Shown here: positions 44,311-53,765 of the stretch, piece after piece
How positions within the stretch are numbered: position 1 is the stretch's first letter
Layout: the number at the start of each line of letters is the position of its first letter
DNA from: Proteinivorax tanatarense
GTDB lineage: Bacteria; Bacillota; Proteinivoracia; Proteinivoracales; Proteinivoracaceae
Assembly: GCF_040267685.1 (NCBI RefSeq)
Contig: NZ_CP158367.1
Location: 186,001 to 250,000, forward strand
Length of the DNA stretch: 64,000 nt
Direction: 5' to 3'
The notes under the pieces: generated by a model
Database searches by the model: none
Told to the model about the DNA's origin: nothing
What the model saw: the letters and a program-made list of their open reading frames with translations, nothing else
Translations under genes and position numbers: made by a program

Positions 44311-46138
44311 TTTTTTTCCGACACCCTACGAAGACGAGACTCTCCATAGCGTCATAGCACGGTACCATCTAAGGAGTGGGAATCAAAGCTCAAAATCAAC
44401 ATTGCAAGAGTTGTTTAGTCAAAAAACAGTCACAGCCACTGTTGATTTGCCCTCCCATATCGGGGAACTTATTGATAATTTACCACTTGGCAATCAAATG
44501 GATGCTGAATATTTAATCAAACACCACACTCTTTATCCTTTTTACACAGCTTTTTTGGATAGTGAAAGAAAAAAGAAGATTTTTAATTCCATGGCAGAAG
44601 GGAAAGGAGCTAGCATTCATAACAGTGCAGGAATCATGGCAAGCTCTATTAAAGCAAATAAATATTTAAAATTTTGCCCTTTATGTTTTAAAGAAGAGGC
44701 AGATAGCCTCGGGGAACCATATTGGCACAGAGCACATCAAATACCAACAATCCCTATATGTCATAAGCACCGAATCCCCCTGCAAAATAGTCAAGTTTTA
44801 CTTAAACCACAAAATAAACACCAGTTTATAGCAGCAACTAAAGAAAACTGCGTTATTCAGAGTTCAGATAGTTATGCCGAGGAAACTATTAAAATTTTAT
44901 TTATGTTAGCTAAAAATGCTTATGTTATACTCCAGAATAATTTTAATAATATAGGTGAATTTAATATTAAAAATAAATATTATGCAAGGTTGCAAGAGAA
45001 GAGGTTTGCTACTGTCAATAGTAGAATCTATCGAACCGAATCAACGCGAGAGTTTAAAAAATTTTTTGGCAGTGAACTCTTACAATTAACTCAATCAGAT
45101 TTTGACTCAGAAAAGAACTCCAACTGGTTACTGGAGTTTTTAACAAAACAGGATAGAGCAATGCATCCGACTAGGCATTTATTGCTAGCGATGTTTTTAA
45201 ATATTTCTTTGTATGAGCTTTTTTCAGGCGAAACCAAATTTAACACCTTTGGAGCTGGGCCATGGCCCTGTTTAAACAAAGTCTCAGACCATTATCAACA
45301 GTTGACAATTCCTGATATTATAATAAGCCATAGCTCAGATGCCAAAAAGCCTATCGCTACATATAATTGCTCAAAATGTGGATTTGTCTATAAAAGAACA
45401 ATGGGGGAAAAAAACTATAGGGTTATAGATTATGGTTTTAGGTGGAGGGAAAAGCTAAAAGAACTGTCAAAAAAGGGATTATCTCTCAGGGAAAAAGCTA
45501 GAATATTAGGAGTCGACCCCAAAACAGTAAAAAAATACCTAGAAAAAGATAAAAGGCGTGAAAGTCCCAAGGAAAACAAAGAAAGGATAACAAAAGATAA
45601 AGAGAATTACAGAACAAGCTGGCTTGTAACTATAGCAGAAAATAGGGAGAAGGGAAAAACCCAGGTAAGAAAACTAAATCAACGGGCATATTCGTGGCTT
45701 TACAAAAATGATAGAGATTGGCTCATACAAAACTCACCAGCTAGCACACCAGCAAAACAGCAAAACATTAAAGTGGACTGGCGTGAAAGGGATAAAAGAG
45801 TTTCAGAGATGGTTAAGGAGGTGGTCGATGAAAAACTTAGCTCAGAAAGTAAACCGGAAAAAATAACCAAAAGCAAAATAGGCAAAGAGTTAGGTATTCA
45901 AGATTTGCTTCAAAAGCACCTAAGTAAAATGCCTAAAACTAAGCATTATCTAACTGGTGTATTAGAGTCAGATTATACATTTAGGAAGAGGCGAGTAAAG
46001 TGGGCTATTACAGAATTGGAAAGGAAAAACAAATCCTTAAAAAAATGGGAAATCTATAAACAGGCTGGAATTAGAAAAGAATACAAGCAAGAATTGGATG
46101 AGTTCGTTGATGAATTAATAAGTGATAGGGAGAACTAA
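44303..46138 (+). CDS. tnsD: TnsD/TniQ-family target-site selector
   Basis: 611 residues from ATG 44,303 (GAAAGGGTG upstream; overlaps tnsC by 8 nt). The TniQ domain begins FFPTPYEDETLHSVIARYH. The zinc-binding cluster is CPLCFKEEADSLGEPYWHR followed by CHKHRIPL, and a second CSKCGF lies near residue 358. The long C-terminal half with a helix-turn-helix (LSLREKARILGVDPKTVKKYL) is TnsD-like rather than short TniQ-like. This fits recognition of attTn7 at glmS, where the island sits. No tnsE follows. Confidence 0.92.
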   Translation: MISFFPTPYEDETLHSVIARYHLRSGNQSSKSTLQELFSQKTVTATVDLPSHIGELIDNLPLGNQMDAEYLIKHHTLYPFYTAFLDSERKKKIFNSMAEGKGASIHNSAGIMASSIKANKYLKFCPLCFKEEADSLGEPYWHRAHQIPTIPICHKHRIPLQNSQVLLKPQNKHQFIAATKENCVIQSSDSYAEETIKILFMLAKNAYVILQNNFNNIGEFNIKNKYYARLQEKRFATVNSRIYRTESTREFKKFFGSELLQLTQSDFDSEKNSNWLLEFLTKQDRAMHPTRHLLLAMFLNISLYELFSGETKFNTFGAGPWPCLNKVSDHYQQLTIPDIIISHSSDAKKPIATYNCSKCGFVYKRTMGEKNYRVIDYGFRWREKLKELSKKGLSLREKARILGVDPKTVKKYLEKDKRRESPKENKERITKDKENYRTSWLVTIAENREKGKTQVRKLNQRAYSWLYKNDRDWLIQNSPASTPAKQQNIKVDWRERDKRVSEMVKEVVDEKLSSESKPEKITKSKIGKELGIQDLLQKHLSKMPKTKHYLTGVLESDYTFRKRRVKWAITELERKNKSLKKWEIYKQAGIRKEYKQELDEFVDELISDREN

Positions 46139-46872
46139 CAGTTTATGATAAACCAAAAATATAAGAAAAAAGATTAGGCTTTTTTTAAAAAAATCCACTA
46201 AAAAGAGGAGTTACTTGAAAAACTAGCAAAAAGCAACTACTCCTTCGTCAACTACCCACCACTTAAACTCTAACGAGTTTTGAAGTGGGGGCTTGTAAGA
46301 GCCCTAGTTGACTAGCCTAAGTACTATAAGTGCTACGTTATTTTAGTTATCATACCCTAGAATGATACCCTAGTTCTAGGCTCTATGTAGGCTCTGTAAA
46401 CAGTCCTGATGGGTAGGGGCAGTCAACCTAAAGTGTATTTCGCACATACAAGCTATTATAACATTGGCGAAGGGTAACTACTTGTTGGTGGAACAAGGAT
46501 ACATTTATGTAATGTATCGCAAAACCACTGAAGATACATTACCAATTCATCCCCCACCTAAAGAGGGTGGGGACTTCTTGGCAAATGAAGTTAACGAAAT
46601 GAAGTGTTTATATAGCTTAAGTAGTCAAGAAACTACTGATTTTCAGTTCTTAAAAAGATAATAGAAACTCACTCTTGAACAGAAGGATTTGATTAATAGA
46701 AAACAATCGTAATTAACAACTATATGTTCCAAAAACAATTGATAATGGCACACCTTAGCAGATGTGCCATTTATCGTATTTATCATGTTTCATAATTATT
46801 ATTCAAAAACTATTGTTTTTGGTATGTGTTTGTGATACATTTAAAACAATTAATGGAAAAAGGTGGTATATA
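46139..46872. other. Spacer after tnsD
   Basis: Besides the RNA element, a hairpin GGAGTT...AACTACTCC (about 46,207-46,243) may end the tns operon. The 200 bp before the resolvase gene show AAGGTGG as its ribosome binding site and nothing else. Confidence 0.5.
46230..46585 (+). ncRNA. Orphan HEARO/omega-RNA-like structured RNA with IS200/IS605-type end hairpin
   Basis: Strong structure without an ORF. A helix GTCAACTA (46,247)/TAGTTGAC (46,305) encloses two hairpins (CCACTT..GAAGTGG and GGGCTTGTAAGAGCCC). Further hairpins follow at 46,319-46,333 and 46,350-46,372, and then the stretch GGGTAGGGGCAGTCAACC. It ends in the hairpin CCCCCACCTAAAGAGGGTGG and ACTTCTTGGC, typical of IS200/IS605-family ends. 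This resembles the RNA of IscB/TnpB-type elements, but no nuclease gene is present. Family assignment is from memory of such ends. Confidence 0.55.
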
Positions 46873-47451
46873 ATGAAGTTTGGTTACGCACGAGTGTCGA
46901 CTCAAAAGCAAAACCTTCAAATGCAAATCGACGCTTTGGAAAAGCATGGAGTAGATGAAATCATTTCCGACAAAATAAGTGGCTCGAAAGTTGAGAGAAA
47001 AGGATTGAACAATTTATTAAATAAACTAAGAAAAGGAGACACCCTTGTCGTTTGGAAGCTGGACAGACTTGGGAGAACAATGTTTCAGTTAGTTAACTTG
47101 TTAAATGGGTTTAAGGATAAAGGTATAAACTTCATTTCAATACAAGATGGAATTAACACAAGCACAACCATGGGTAAATTTATGTTTCACGTAATGGGAG
47201 CCATGGCTGAAATGGAAAGAGAAGTAATAAATGATAGGGTGAAAAGTGGCCTAGAAAGTGCTAAGGCTAGAGGGCGGCAAGGTGGGAGAAAAAAAGCCCA
47301 CAGTAAGGAAAAGATTGATACTATGGTAAAAATGGTTTCAGATGGTTATAGCAAGAAAGAGATTTGCGAGAGTATGGGGGTAAGCAGGACAACTTTATAT
47401 AGGTATATAAAGGAAGCTGAGTATTTTACACAAATTAAGACTAAATATTAA
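46873..47451 (+). CDS. Serine recombinase of the resolvase/invertase family
   Basis: 192 residues from ATG 46,873 (AAAAGGTGG upstream; the frame is open further 5' but without signals). The catalytic serine is in GYARVSTQKQNLQ, with WKLDRLGRT, MGAMAEMEREVINDR and the C-terminal helix-turn-helix YSKKEICESMGVSRTTLYRYI. It is closest in layout to Tn3-type resolvases and Hin/Pin invertases. It could resolve cointegrates or plasmid dimers, which matches the structure proposed for the island. No res-site repeats were confirmed in the flanks. Confidence 0.93.
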   Translation: MKFGYARVSTQKQNLQMQIDALEKHGVDEIISDKISGSKVERKGLNNLLNKLRKGDTLVVWKLDRLGRTMFQLVNLLNGFKDKGINFISIQDGINTSTTMGKFMFHVMGAMAEMEREVINDRVKSGLESAKARGRQGGRKKAHSKEKIDTMVKMVSDGYSKKEICESMGVSRTTLYRYIKEAEYFTQIKTKY

Positions 47452-47630
47452 TATCAAAAGCAGTAGATATTAATATTATAATTACCGAGAGCGAAGCACT
47501 TTAACAACTGTATACTCTACACTCAATCAAGAATGAGCGTAGCAAATTATTTATTAAAATTGTTTATTTAAAAAGGTAAAAAGCAAAAAACTAGAAGTGC
47601 ATGTTTAGGAATTAAAGGAGGAAACTAATA

Positions 47631-47855
47631 ATGGAAAATCAGTTAATTTCTTTATTAATATATATATTAATTTTACTTATTATTATTGGACAGATTATTT
47701 ATTTAAAAACAAAAAGAATGTCTCGTATTTTTTTCTTTTGTGCAATTATTTTTCAAAAATTAATTTCTTGTAAATACTCCGTAACTACCATATGTTTCAT
47801 GTACACTGTCAGGAATATTTGCATATGGTCCACTCCATGCTTACTGGTTGTATAA
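47631..47855 (+). CDS. Possible small membrane peptide, frame runs into antisense gene remnant
   Basis: ATG 47,631 follows AAAGGAGG at a good distance. The first 35 residues form one hydrophobic helix (LISLLIYILILLIIIGQIIYL) written as LISLLIYILILLIIIGQII. From about residue 40 the frame overlaps the minus-strand remnant at 47,753 and looks non-native, so the original gene was probably truncated here. Confidence 0.35.
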   Translation: MENQLISLLIYILILLIIIGQIIYLKTKRMSRIFFFCAIIFQKLISCKYSVTTICFMYTVRNICIWSTPCLLVV

Positions 47856-48274
47856 TTACCTCTATTTCCACTCCAGTGTCCTTCTATATAAAAAATTTTT
47901 AACTTTGTACCGTTACCATTATTATAATGTGTTTGTACTCTGCTTAATATATTTTCAGAGTGTAAAGAATCTATTACATTATAAACTGTATAACCAAGTC
48001 CTAAAGCAGCCAGACTACTTCCAGCTATCTTTGATGCTTTAATGATAAATGCGGCTTTAGCAGGACTTATATTATAAGTATTAACTATATATTCTGTTAA
48101 AGGTTCTAATGCCATTCCACTAAGTGTTATTGTAGTTCCAATTATTTATTTAGTTATGTCAGAATCCCAATCGGTTGCTAATATATGACCTGCTTCTTCG
48201 TAAGTAATAAAAGTTATTGTATTCATCCATGAAGTTTGTGCAGGTGTAATTTTACTTCCTCTTGTTCTAGCCAA
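47753..48274 (-). pseudogene. Remnant of a secreted toxin/bacteriocin-like or mobile polymorphic protein
   Basis: Read on the minus strand, the frame runs from a TTG at 48,274 to TAG at 47,753 with one in-frame TAA (at 48,143-48,145, between WDSDITK and IIGTTITLSG). The last part, from ATG 48,115, encodes 120 residues with a hydrophobic AAFIIKASKIAGSSLAALGL segment and a charged C-terminus. The gene is broken and probably non-functional. Family uncertain. Confidence 0.4.
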
Positions 48275-48422
48275 TTAAAATGGAATATATAGAATTAGTA
48301 TGATGCGCATTGATTATTATTACTTTAGTTATGTTGTTAATATTAAATGACATAAACTAAAAATATAATTGCTTTAAACAAAGGTTTATTATTTTTGAGT
48401 TTTTATGTTTGGTCTAATATAA

Positions 48423-48467
48423 AAAACAAGACGCGTGGGTTATAATAAACCGTTGAGTCTTGTTTTT
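48423..48467. terminator. Bidirectional terminator-like hairpin
   Basis: AAAACAAGAC pairs with GTCTTGTTTT, enclosing an inner imperfect hairpin, with T-runs on the + strand and A-runs on the other. It would end transcripts entering from either side. Confidence 0.65.
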
Positions 48468-48621
48468 AATAAAGCTTGAATGTTATTTTAAGTATGATAA
48501 ACTGAAGTAAATTTAAATTATTAAAGAAACTATGACTGATAATATATAGCTCTTATTTTCTATATTAAATTATGAAGGCCATTGCATTTTTAGAGGAGTA
48601 ACGTCCAATAAAAATTAAAAA

Positions 48622-48678
48622 GGGGCAGTAACCTGATTTAAAAATATCTCTAATTTGACTTTAAATCGGTTAAGCCCC
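48622..48678 (+). promoter_or_regulatory. Leader hairpin upstream of the HEPN gene
   Basis: GGGGC..TAACC..GATTTAAA pairs with TTTAAATC..GGTTA..GCCCC, an interrupted 18-bp stem about 60 nt before the gene. It may be an attenuator or a terminator. The rest of 48,275-48,736 shows no gene. Confidence 0.45.
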
Positions 48679-48736
48679 GTATCTCTTATATTTATTATAT
48701 GCAAATTATACAATAAATATACTAAATAATCAAGGG

Positions 48737-50623
48737 GTGTTTAAGAAAATGTATAAAGATTGTTTGTTTAAAAATAATTACAAGAGTGAACCAAATGACA
48801 TACAAAAATATTTTATTTTAAGGTGGGGCGAGCTCTTGAATGAAGAACACACCCACTTTCGAAAGCTCACACATCCTTCTTTAAAAATGGTTTTAGATGA
48901 AACTCTTCATAGTGTAAGGTTGTTTAAAAAGCGAGTGCTTTATTCGTACCATATTGAAAGCGTGGTAAAAGAGTTAATAGATACTATAGTTCGATACAAA
49001 CATTTATACTTAACTAGAGATATGGAAATGTTAAAATTTTGGTTGATGGATTTTATTAAAGAATGGAAGCAGCTGAGAGATGAGGAATTCGAATCAAGGA
49101 AGATTAGAAAAGTGGAAGAAGTGGAAAGAATTATACAGGTTTTTAATAATAAGTTAGGCAGAAAACCAACAATAGACTGGCATGTTGATGGCTTACAAGA
49201 ACTTTTAAATAATGAAAAAACACGCTATTCGCAAGTTGATGAATCTCTTGAGTTATTAGTAAGTGAGCTTTTACATATGGGACACTCAAAAAAACATCTT
49301 TATAGCTGGGGAGCTGGGGTATTTATATATGAGCAAGATAGTGATTTTGAATCGAGGTTGCTTCGTATAAAAGACCTTGGAAAACATAATAAGAGAGAAT
49401 TTGAGTGTTGTTTAAAACTTTCTTTACCCTCACATAAAGATTATAATTTTTTAAATTCTAACTCAGAAGAGTCTATAATTAACTTTAAAAACAACAGTTA
49501 TTTGAAAGAAAAAATCGAGGAATACACTTTAGAAGAAAACAAAATTAATGATTTTCTTTCAGAGGAAGAAGGTCTTTCTTTTGCTATAGTAAAAGTTGAA
49601 GCGTTGGATAATTGTGCAGCAGCTAGTAGAGCAAGAGAATTACTAGAAAGTAGGGTGAAATTGTTTAGACTTGACAAAAAGCTGCAAACTTATAACGAGA
49701 GTATTAAAAAAGAAGTAATGGTAATTGATATTAGCGGAAAAAGAGTAAACCTATTACCGATTTTACCTGAAGAGCCGAAGTTAGTGGTTGATAATGTTAA
49801 CAACTATATACAACTTTTAATTACTCAAGAAAGTGAGTATTCAAGTGAAATAATCAGGTTATTAGAATGGATAAGAGTTGTTCAAGAATCTCCGAAAGAA
49901 ACAGCTTTTATAGCAATATGGAGCTTATTAGAATTTTTATTTAATCATGATTCCTTTACGGGTAAAAGACAAAGCGTTATTGATTATTCTATACCTATTA
50001 TAGGTAGTTCTTATGCAAAGAAGAGCTTGAATAGGACGTTGCAACGGCTGAAAGTTGGGAGAGAAAACGGAATTTTATTTAAAAAAATGAATAGTCAAAT
50101 AGAGGACTCATTTGAGGTTAGAAGGAAAAAAATTAAAAAACATGTATATCTAGCTTTTTTCAATGATAAGGGAGACAAAGCAGCTAGTTTTTATACTGGG
50201 AAGGTAATTGAGACACGATATATCCGCCTTATGTCTCAAATGTTACAAGTAAAAAAGGTAGGGAAAAAAAGGTGTGTTTTTTTATTAGATTCAATAGAAA
50301 GGGTAGAAAAGCAAGTCGAAAACGACCTTTCTAGGATTTACAGGGTCAGGAATATGCTCACCCATGAGGCAAAAGTACCAATTTACTTAATGGAAGAGGT
50401 TTATGAAAAGATGGTCTTTTACTGTAAAATTTTGTTAGAAGATATTCTTTATACATGGTTTCAAGAAAGATGCAGTAGTTTGAGCCAAGTGGTGACCATT
50501 AAAAGAAAATCGTACATTGAATACAAGAAAAATTTACAAAAAATAAGCTCTAAACAAATAGAAAATACAGACGTAAAGCAATGTTGTGAGGAGATATTAT
50601 ACGGATGCCAATATTTATTTTGA
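48737..50623 (+). CDS. Large ApeA/HEPN-like protein, candidate RNase of a defence module
   Basis: 628 residues; the listed start is TTG at 48,737 after AGGGGTG, and an ATG four codons later (48,749) is possible. The first 530 residues are mostly helical without known domain. The C-terminal part contains RVRNMLTHEA, giving an R-x4-H motif (Arg538, His543) within a helix pair, the catalytic signature of HEPN RNases. The following helix (EEVYEKMVFYCKILLEDIL) fits Apea-like HEPN domains. A PD-(D/E)XK protein gene follows in the same direction after 265 bp. Antiphage function is inferred. Confidence 0.55.
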   Translation: MFKKMYKDCLFKNNYKSEPNDIQKYFILRWGELLNEEHTHFRKLTHPSLKMVLDETLHSVRLFKKRVLYSYHIESVVKELIDTIVRYKHLYLTRDMEMLKFWLMDFIKEWKQLRDEEFESRKIRKVEEVERIIQVFNNKLGRKPTIDWHVDGLQELLNNEKTRYSQVDESLELLVSELLHMGHSKKHLYSWGAGVFIYEQDSDFESRLLRIKDLGKHNKREFECCLKLSLPSHKDYNFLNSNSEESIINFKNNSYLKEKIEEYTLEENKINDFLSEEEGLSFAIVKVEALDNCAAASRARELLESRVKLFRLDKKLQTYNESIKKEVMVIDISGKRVNLLPILPEEPKLVVDNVNNYIQLLITQESEYSSEIIRLLEWIRVVQESPKETAFIAIWSLLEFLFNHDSFTGKRQSVIDYSIPIIGSSYAKKSLNRTLQRLKVGRENGILFKKMNSQIEDSFEVRRKKIKKHVYLAFFNDKGDKAASFYTGKVIETRYIRLMSQMLQVKKVGKKRCVFLLDSIERVEKQVENDLSRIYRVRNMLTHEAKVPIYLMEEVYEKMVFYCKILLEDILYTWFQERCSSLSQVVTIKRKSYIEYKKNLQKISSKQIENTDVKQCCEEILYGCQYLF

Positions 50624-50888
50624 CCTTAAGACCAAGTAAAAAATGGGAAATACAGAACCTGAAATCTATTCACTATATAAATCAATAGCAAAAAAATATT
50701 AGAGAAACTTTTTGCTAGTGACTTCTTATTGGAAAACGAATATTTATAACAAGGTTGATATGATGGAATCTTTGTGAGCAAATGTAAGTCAACACATATT
50801 TAAAGCTCAGCGTATTATATTTAGATATATCTAAATTGGACTATTTGTCAATAAAATGGAGATAAATGTATGTCATAGGGGTGATAAA

Positions 50889-52619
50889 GTGAGTAGTAAG
50901 ACTGAAGAGAAAGCAATTAGATGTGTTGAGGATGTAGTAGATAAAAGCAAATTATTAAAGTCTTTACTTGATAAAAACGATAAAACACCATCATGGGATG
51001 GTGAAATCTATGTATATAATACTTCTAATCATAGGAAAGACAATCTAAAAGGCAAAGTACCAGTTCAAGTAAAAGGTACAAATGTAAAAAAATTTAGTGC
51101 AAAAACGAAATCCTTTCCTATCCAAGTTTCAGACTTACTAAACTACTTTCATGAAGGCGGCATTCTTTTTTTTGTTGTCGAGATAAATAAGAGATTGGAA
51201 ACAAAAATATTTTATATTTGCTTACTCCCTTTAGATATAAAAACACTTTTAGCCAAAGCAATGGAAGGTCAAAAAAGTATTTCAGGAAAATTAACATATT
51301 TAGCAAAAAGCTCTAAGTTGCAAAATATATGCCGTAGTTTTTTACATAACAGGAAACTTCAATATAGTACAGTGAGGCAAGGAGACAAAAATAGGGAACT
51401 AGAGGAGTTTAATATTATTGATTTTACAGTGTTTGTTGATGATAAAACAACCATAAGCGACCATGTTTTAAATAATGAAATTTATTTATACGGCCGTGAA
51501 TGTGAGGAGTCGATACCCACTCCTTTAGGAAAGAGTAAAGCTGAGCAAATATCATATCAGATTGATAGTAATATATCAGTAGATTCAGTGGTTTATTTTG
51601 AAAGTTGCAAAATGGTTAAGTCTAAGAACAAAGACTTTATTGTTGTAAATGAAAATATTAATTTCAATATTAACGATAACATTATGCATTTTAATTCTAA
51701 GGGAAATTTAAGTACTAGATTAAAAGAGACAGAGTTTATTATAAATGTAATAAAAAATGGATATTTTTGCGTAGAAGAAGCAAGATTTGAAGTGCTTAAT
51801 ATACCGGGAAAAAAGAGGGTTGCAATACAGCAATATTACAGTAATTTACTTAAAACAGAAAAAGTATTAAATCTCTATAATATAAAAGAGGACTTAGAAA
51901 TGGATAGCCTTACCAACAAAGATTATAAAAACTTAAATATTTTTATCGATATAAATATTAACAAAAGAAAGATTAAATCGAAGTTAAGCAGGTCTAATTT
52001 TTCTTTGATAAAGATTGGGAATATACATATTGCGATTTTTATTTTGGTAGATATAAATAGGTATATGAATATTATCAACTTATTTGGCAATAAAGAGAAA
52101 CTTCCTAAGTGTATCTATACATACAATGAATGTGAATATGAAGGCTGTATATATACTCTTTTAACAACAGATTATATTCTAAAAGCTAACAACTTAAACC
52201 TCCAAATCGTAAAAGAATCTATAAAAAGCGCTCCGTTTTCAGAGCAGCACAGGAGAGCAGTTACACAATTAGTTTTAAATTTAATTACAGCATATGATTT
52301 AGATAACAACTTTAAAGAGAGCATATCATTGGCACTTGAGATTTGTAGATGGTTAGAGCATCATGACAATATAGATACAGTGACTAAATTAAATAAGTAT
52401 CAGATACTCAAGAGAATGAGAGGTTTATATACAAGTGAAAAACATGAACTGTTGGGGTTGAGGGAAATAGAAAAGGACAAGCCTGTAGTTTTGTGTGGAA
52501 TAAATATTTTGTTGGACAACAAAACAGATTTTGAATATTACTTTGATAAGCTTACCACGGAAGAACGTGAGGAATTTAAAAGGTATCCAATAAGTAATAT
52601 ATCTAATCTGCAAAAGTAA
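50889..52619 (+). CDS. DUF4365-type protein with PD-(D/E)XK nuclease motif
   Basis: GTG 50,889 (AGGGGTG 8 nt upstream) gives 576 residues; an in-frame ATG at 50,856 lacks a ribosome binding site. The N-terminal 150 residues match the DUF4365 layout: KTEEKAI (Glu7), SWDGEIYVY (Asp37) and KVPVQVKGT (Gln60-x-Lys62), the E...D...QxK nuclease centre. The remaining 400 residues have no known domain; residues 465-510 look TPR-like (ITAYDLDNNFKESISLALEI). It probably works with the HEPN protein upstream. A hairpin GCTCAATTC/GAATTGAGC (52,664-52,694) ends it. Confidence 0.6.
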   Translation: MSSKTEEKAIRCVEDVVDKSKLLKSLLDKNDKTPSWDGEIYVYNTSNHRKDNLKGKVPVQVKGTNVKKFSAKTKSFPIQVSDLLNYFHEGGILFFVVEINKRLETKIFYICLLPLDIKTLLAKAMEGQKSISGKLTYLAKSSKLQNICRSFLHNRKLQYSTVRQGDKNRELEEFNIIDFTVFVDDKTTISDHVLNNEIYLYGRECEESIPTPLGKSKAEQISYQIDSNISVDSVVYFESCKMVKSKNKDFIVVNENINFNINDNIMHFNSKGNLSTRLKETEFIINVIKNGYFCVEEARFEVLNIPGKKRVAIQQYYSNLLKTEKVLNLYNIKEDLEMDSLTNKDYKNLNIFIDININKRKIKSKLSRSNFSLIKIGNIHIAIFILVDINRYMNIINLFGNKEKLPKCIYTYNECEYEGCIYTLLTTDYILKANNLNLQIVKESIKSAPFSEQHRRAVTQLVLNLITAYDLDNNFKESISLALEICRWLEHHDNIDTVTKLNKYQILKRMRGLYTSEKHELLGLREIEKDKPVVLCGINILLDNKTDFEYYFDKLTTEEREEFKRYPISNISNLQK

Positions 52620-52663
52620 TGGATATATCTTTAATCAAGCGAAGAGAAAAGCACTAAAGAAAA

Positions 52664-52694
52664 GCTCAATTCTTAAGAAAGGGGGGAATTGAGC
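52664..52694 (+). terminator. Hairpin after the DUF4365 gene
   Basis: A 9-bp stem GCTCAATTC/GAATTGAGC with a 13-nt loop, 45 nt past the stop, without a clear T-run. From here to 52,801 the sequence is non-coding and ends in CCCTAACCCCTAACTCC-like runs. Confidence 0.5.
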
Positions 52695-52801
52695 AAGAGT
52701 TTGATGATAAGAAAGGATAAAAGTTCAAATAATATAATTAACGGCAAACATAGTAGATATAGCTGTTTTTTATCTACCCCTAACCCCTAACTCCTACACC
52801 A

Positions 52802-53279
52802 TGTCTCCCAATAAAAAAGTTTGTTCAAAAATAAAAAAGATTGTTTAAAACTCATAAAAAAGATTGTTCAAAACACAAATCCCTGTCGAATTCTGTAGGA
52901 TATACACAGAAGACGGCAGGGGTTTATTATTAAAATTTTAGATAAAAGATATTGAAAATCCCTATCGAAAAAAGCTGCTATGCCTTGCTGTTATAGTATT
53001 TATACAACTTTAACTTTAATAATAAAAGGAAAATATATCGAAGACCATATCGAAAAAAGCCTATAGAAAAATATGTCGAATTTTGGCGATGACGAACAAA
53101 CTTTATTAACTTGAAGTAATTTACATTCTTACAGAAATTAGTGGATGAATGGAAGTAATTAGGAAAAATTTTGAACAAACTTTATTTACTTGTAAAAAAT
53201 GGGAAAAGTGGTGTGAGAGCAGATGTGATAGAGGGTTAGGGGTGGTTGGATTTTGAACAAACTTTATTATAAATAGACA
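52802..53279 (+). mobile_element. Tn7-like mini-element, second copy of unit 1
   Basis: Same length and, as far as I can read, same sequence as 19,844-20,321. The upstream flank here is CACCA, not CCCAT; downstream CCCAT (53,280-53,284) is kept. Confidence 0.82.
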
Positions 53280-53284
53280 CCCAT

Positions 53285-53760
53285 TGTCTCCCAATAAAAA
53301 AGTTTGTTCAAAAATAAAAAAGATTGTTTAAAACTCATAAAAAAGATTGTTCAAAACACAAATCCCTGTCGAATTATGTCGGTTATGCACAGAAGACGGC
53401 AGGGTTTTTTATTAAAAATATAGAGAAAAGATATTGAAAAGCTCTATCGAGGAAAGCTGGTATGCCTTGTTGTTATAGTATTTATACAACTATAACTTTA
53501 ATAATAAAAGCAAAAAATATCGAAAACCATATCGAAAAAGCCTATAGAAAAAGATGTCCAATTTTGGCGATGACGAACAAACTTTATTAACTTGAAGTAA
53601 TTTACATTCTTACAGAAATTAGTGGATGAATGGAAGTAATTAGGAAAAATTTTGAACAAACTTTATTCACTTGTAAAAAATGGGAAAAGTGGTGTGAGAG
53701 CAGATGTGATAAAGGGTTAGGGGTGGTTGGATTTTGAACAAACTTTATTATAAATAGACA
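53285..53760 (+). mobile_element. Tn7-like mini-element, second copy of unit 2
   Basis: Matches 20,327-20,802 over its full 476 bp; followed by CCTAT as in the first block. Confidence 0.82.
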
Positions 53761-53765
53761 CCTAT

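Noticed and set aside
39674-46138. CRISPR-associated Tn7-like transposon
   Set aside because: tnsABCD is present but no cas6/7/8, cas12k or repeat-spacer array was found in the island; the TnsD size and the glmS location point to classical att targeting.
46464-46661. 65-codon frame overlapping the omega-RNA-like element
   Set aside because: It runs through the structured RNA and its end hairpin and has no ribosome binding site.
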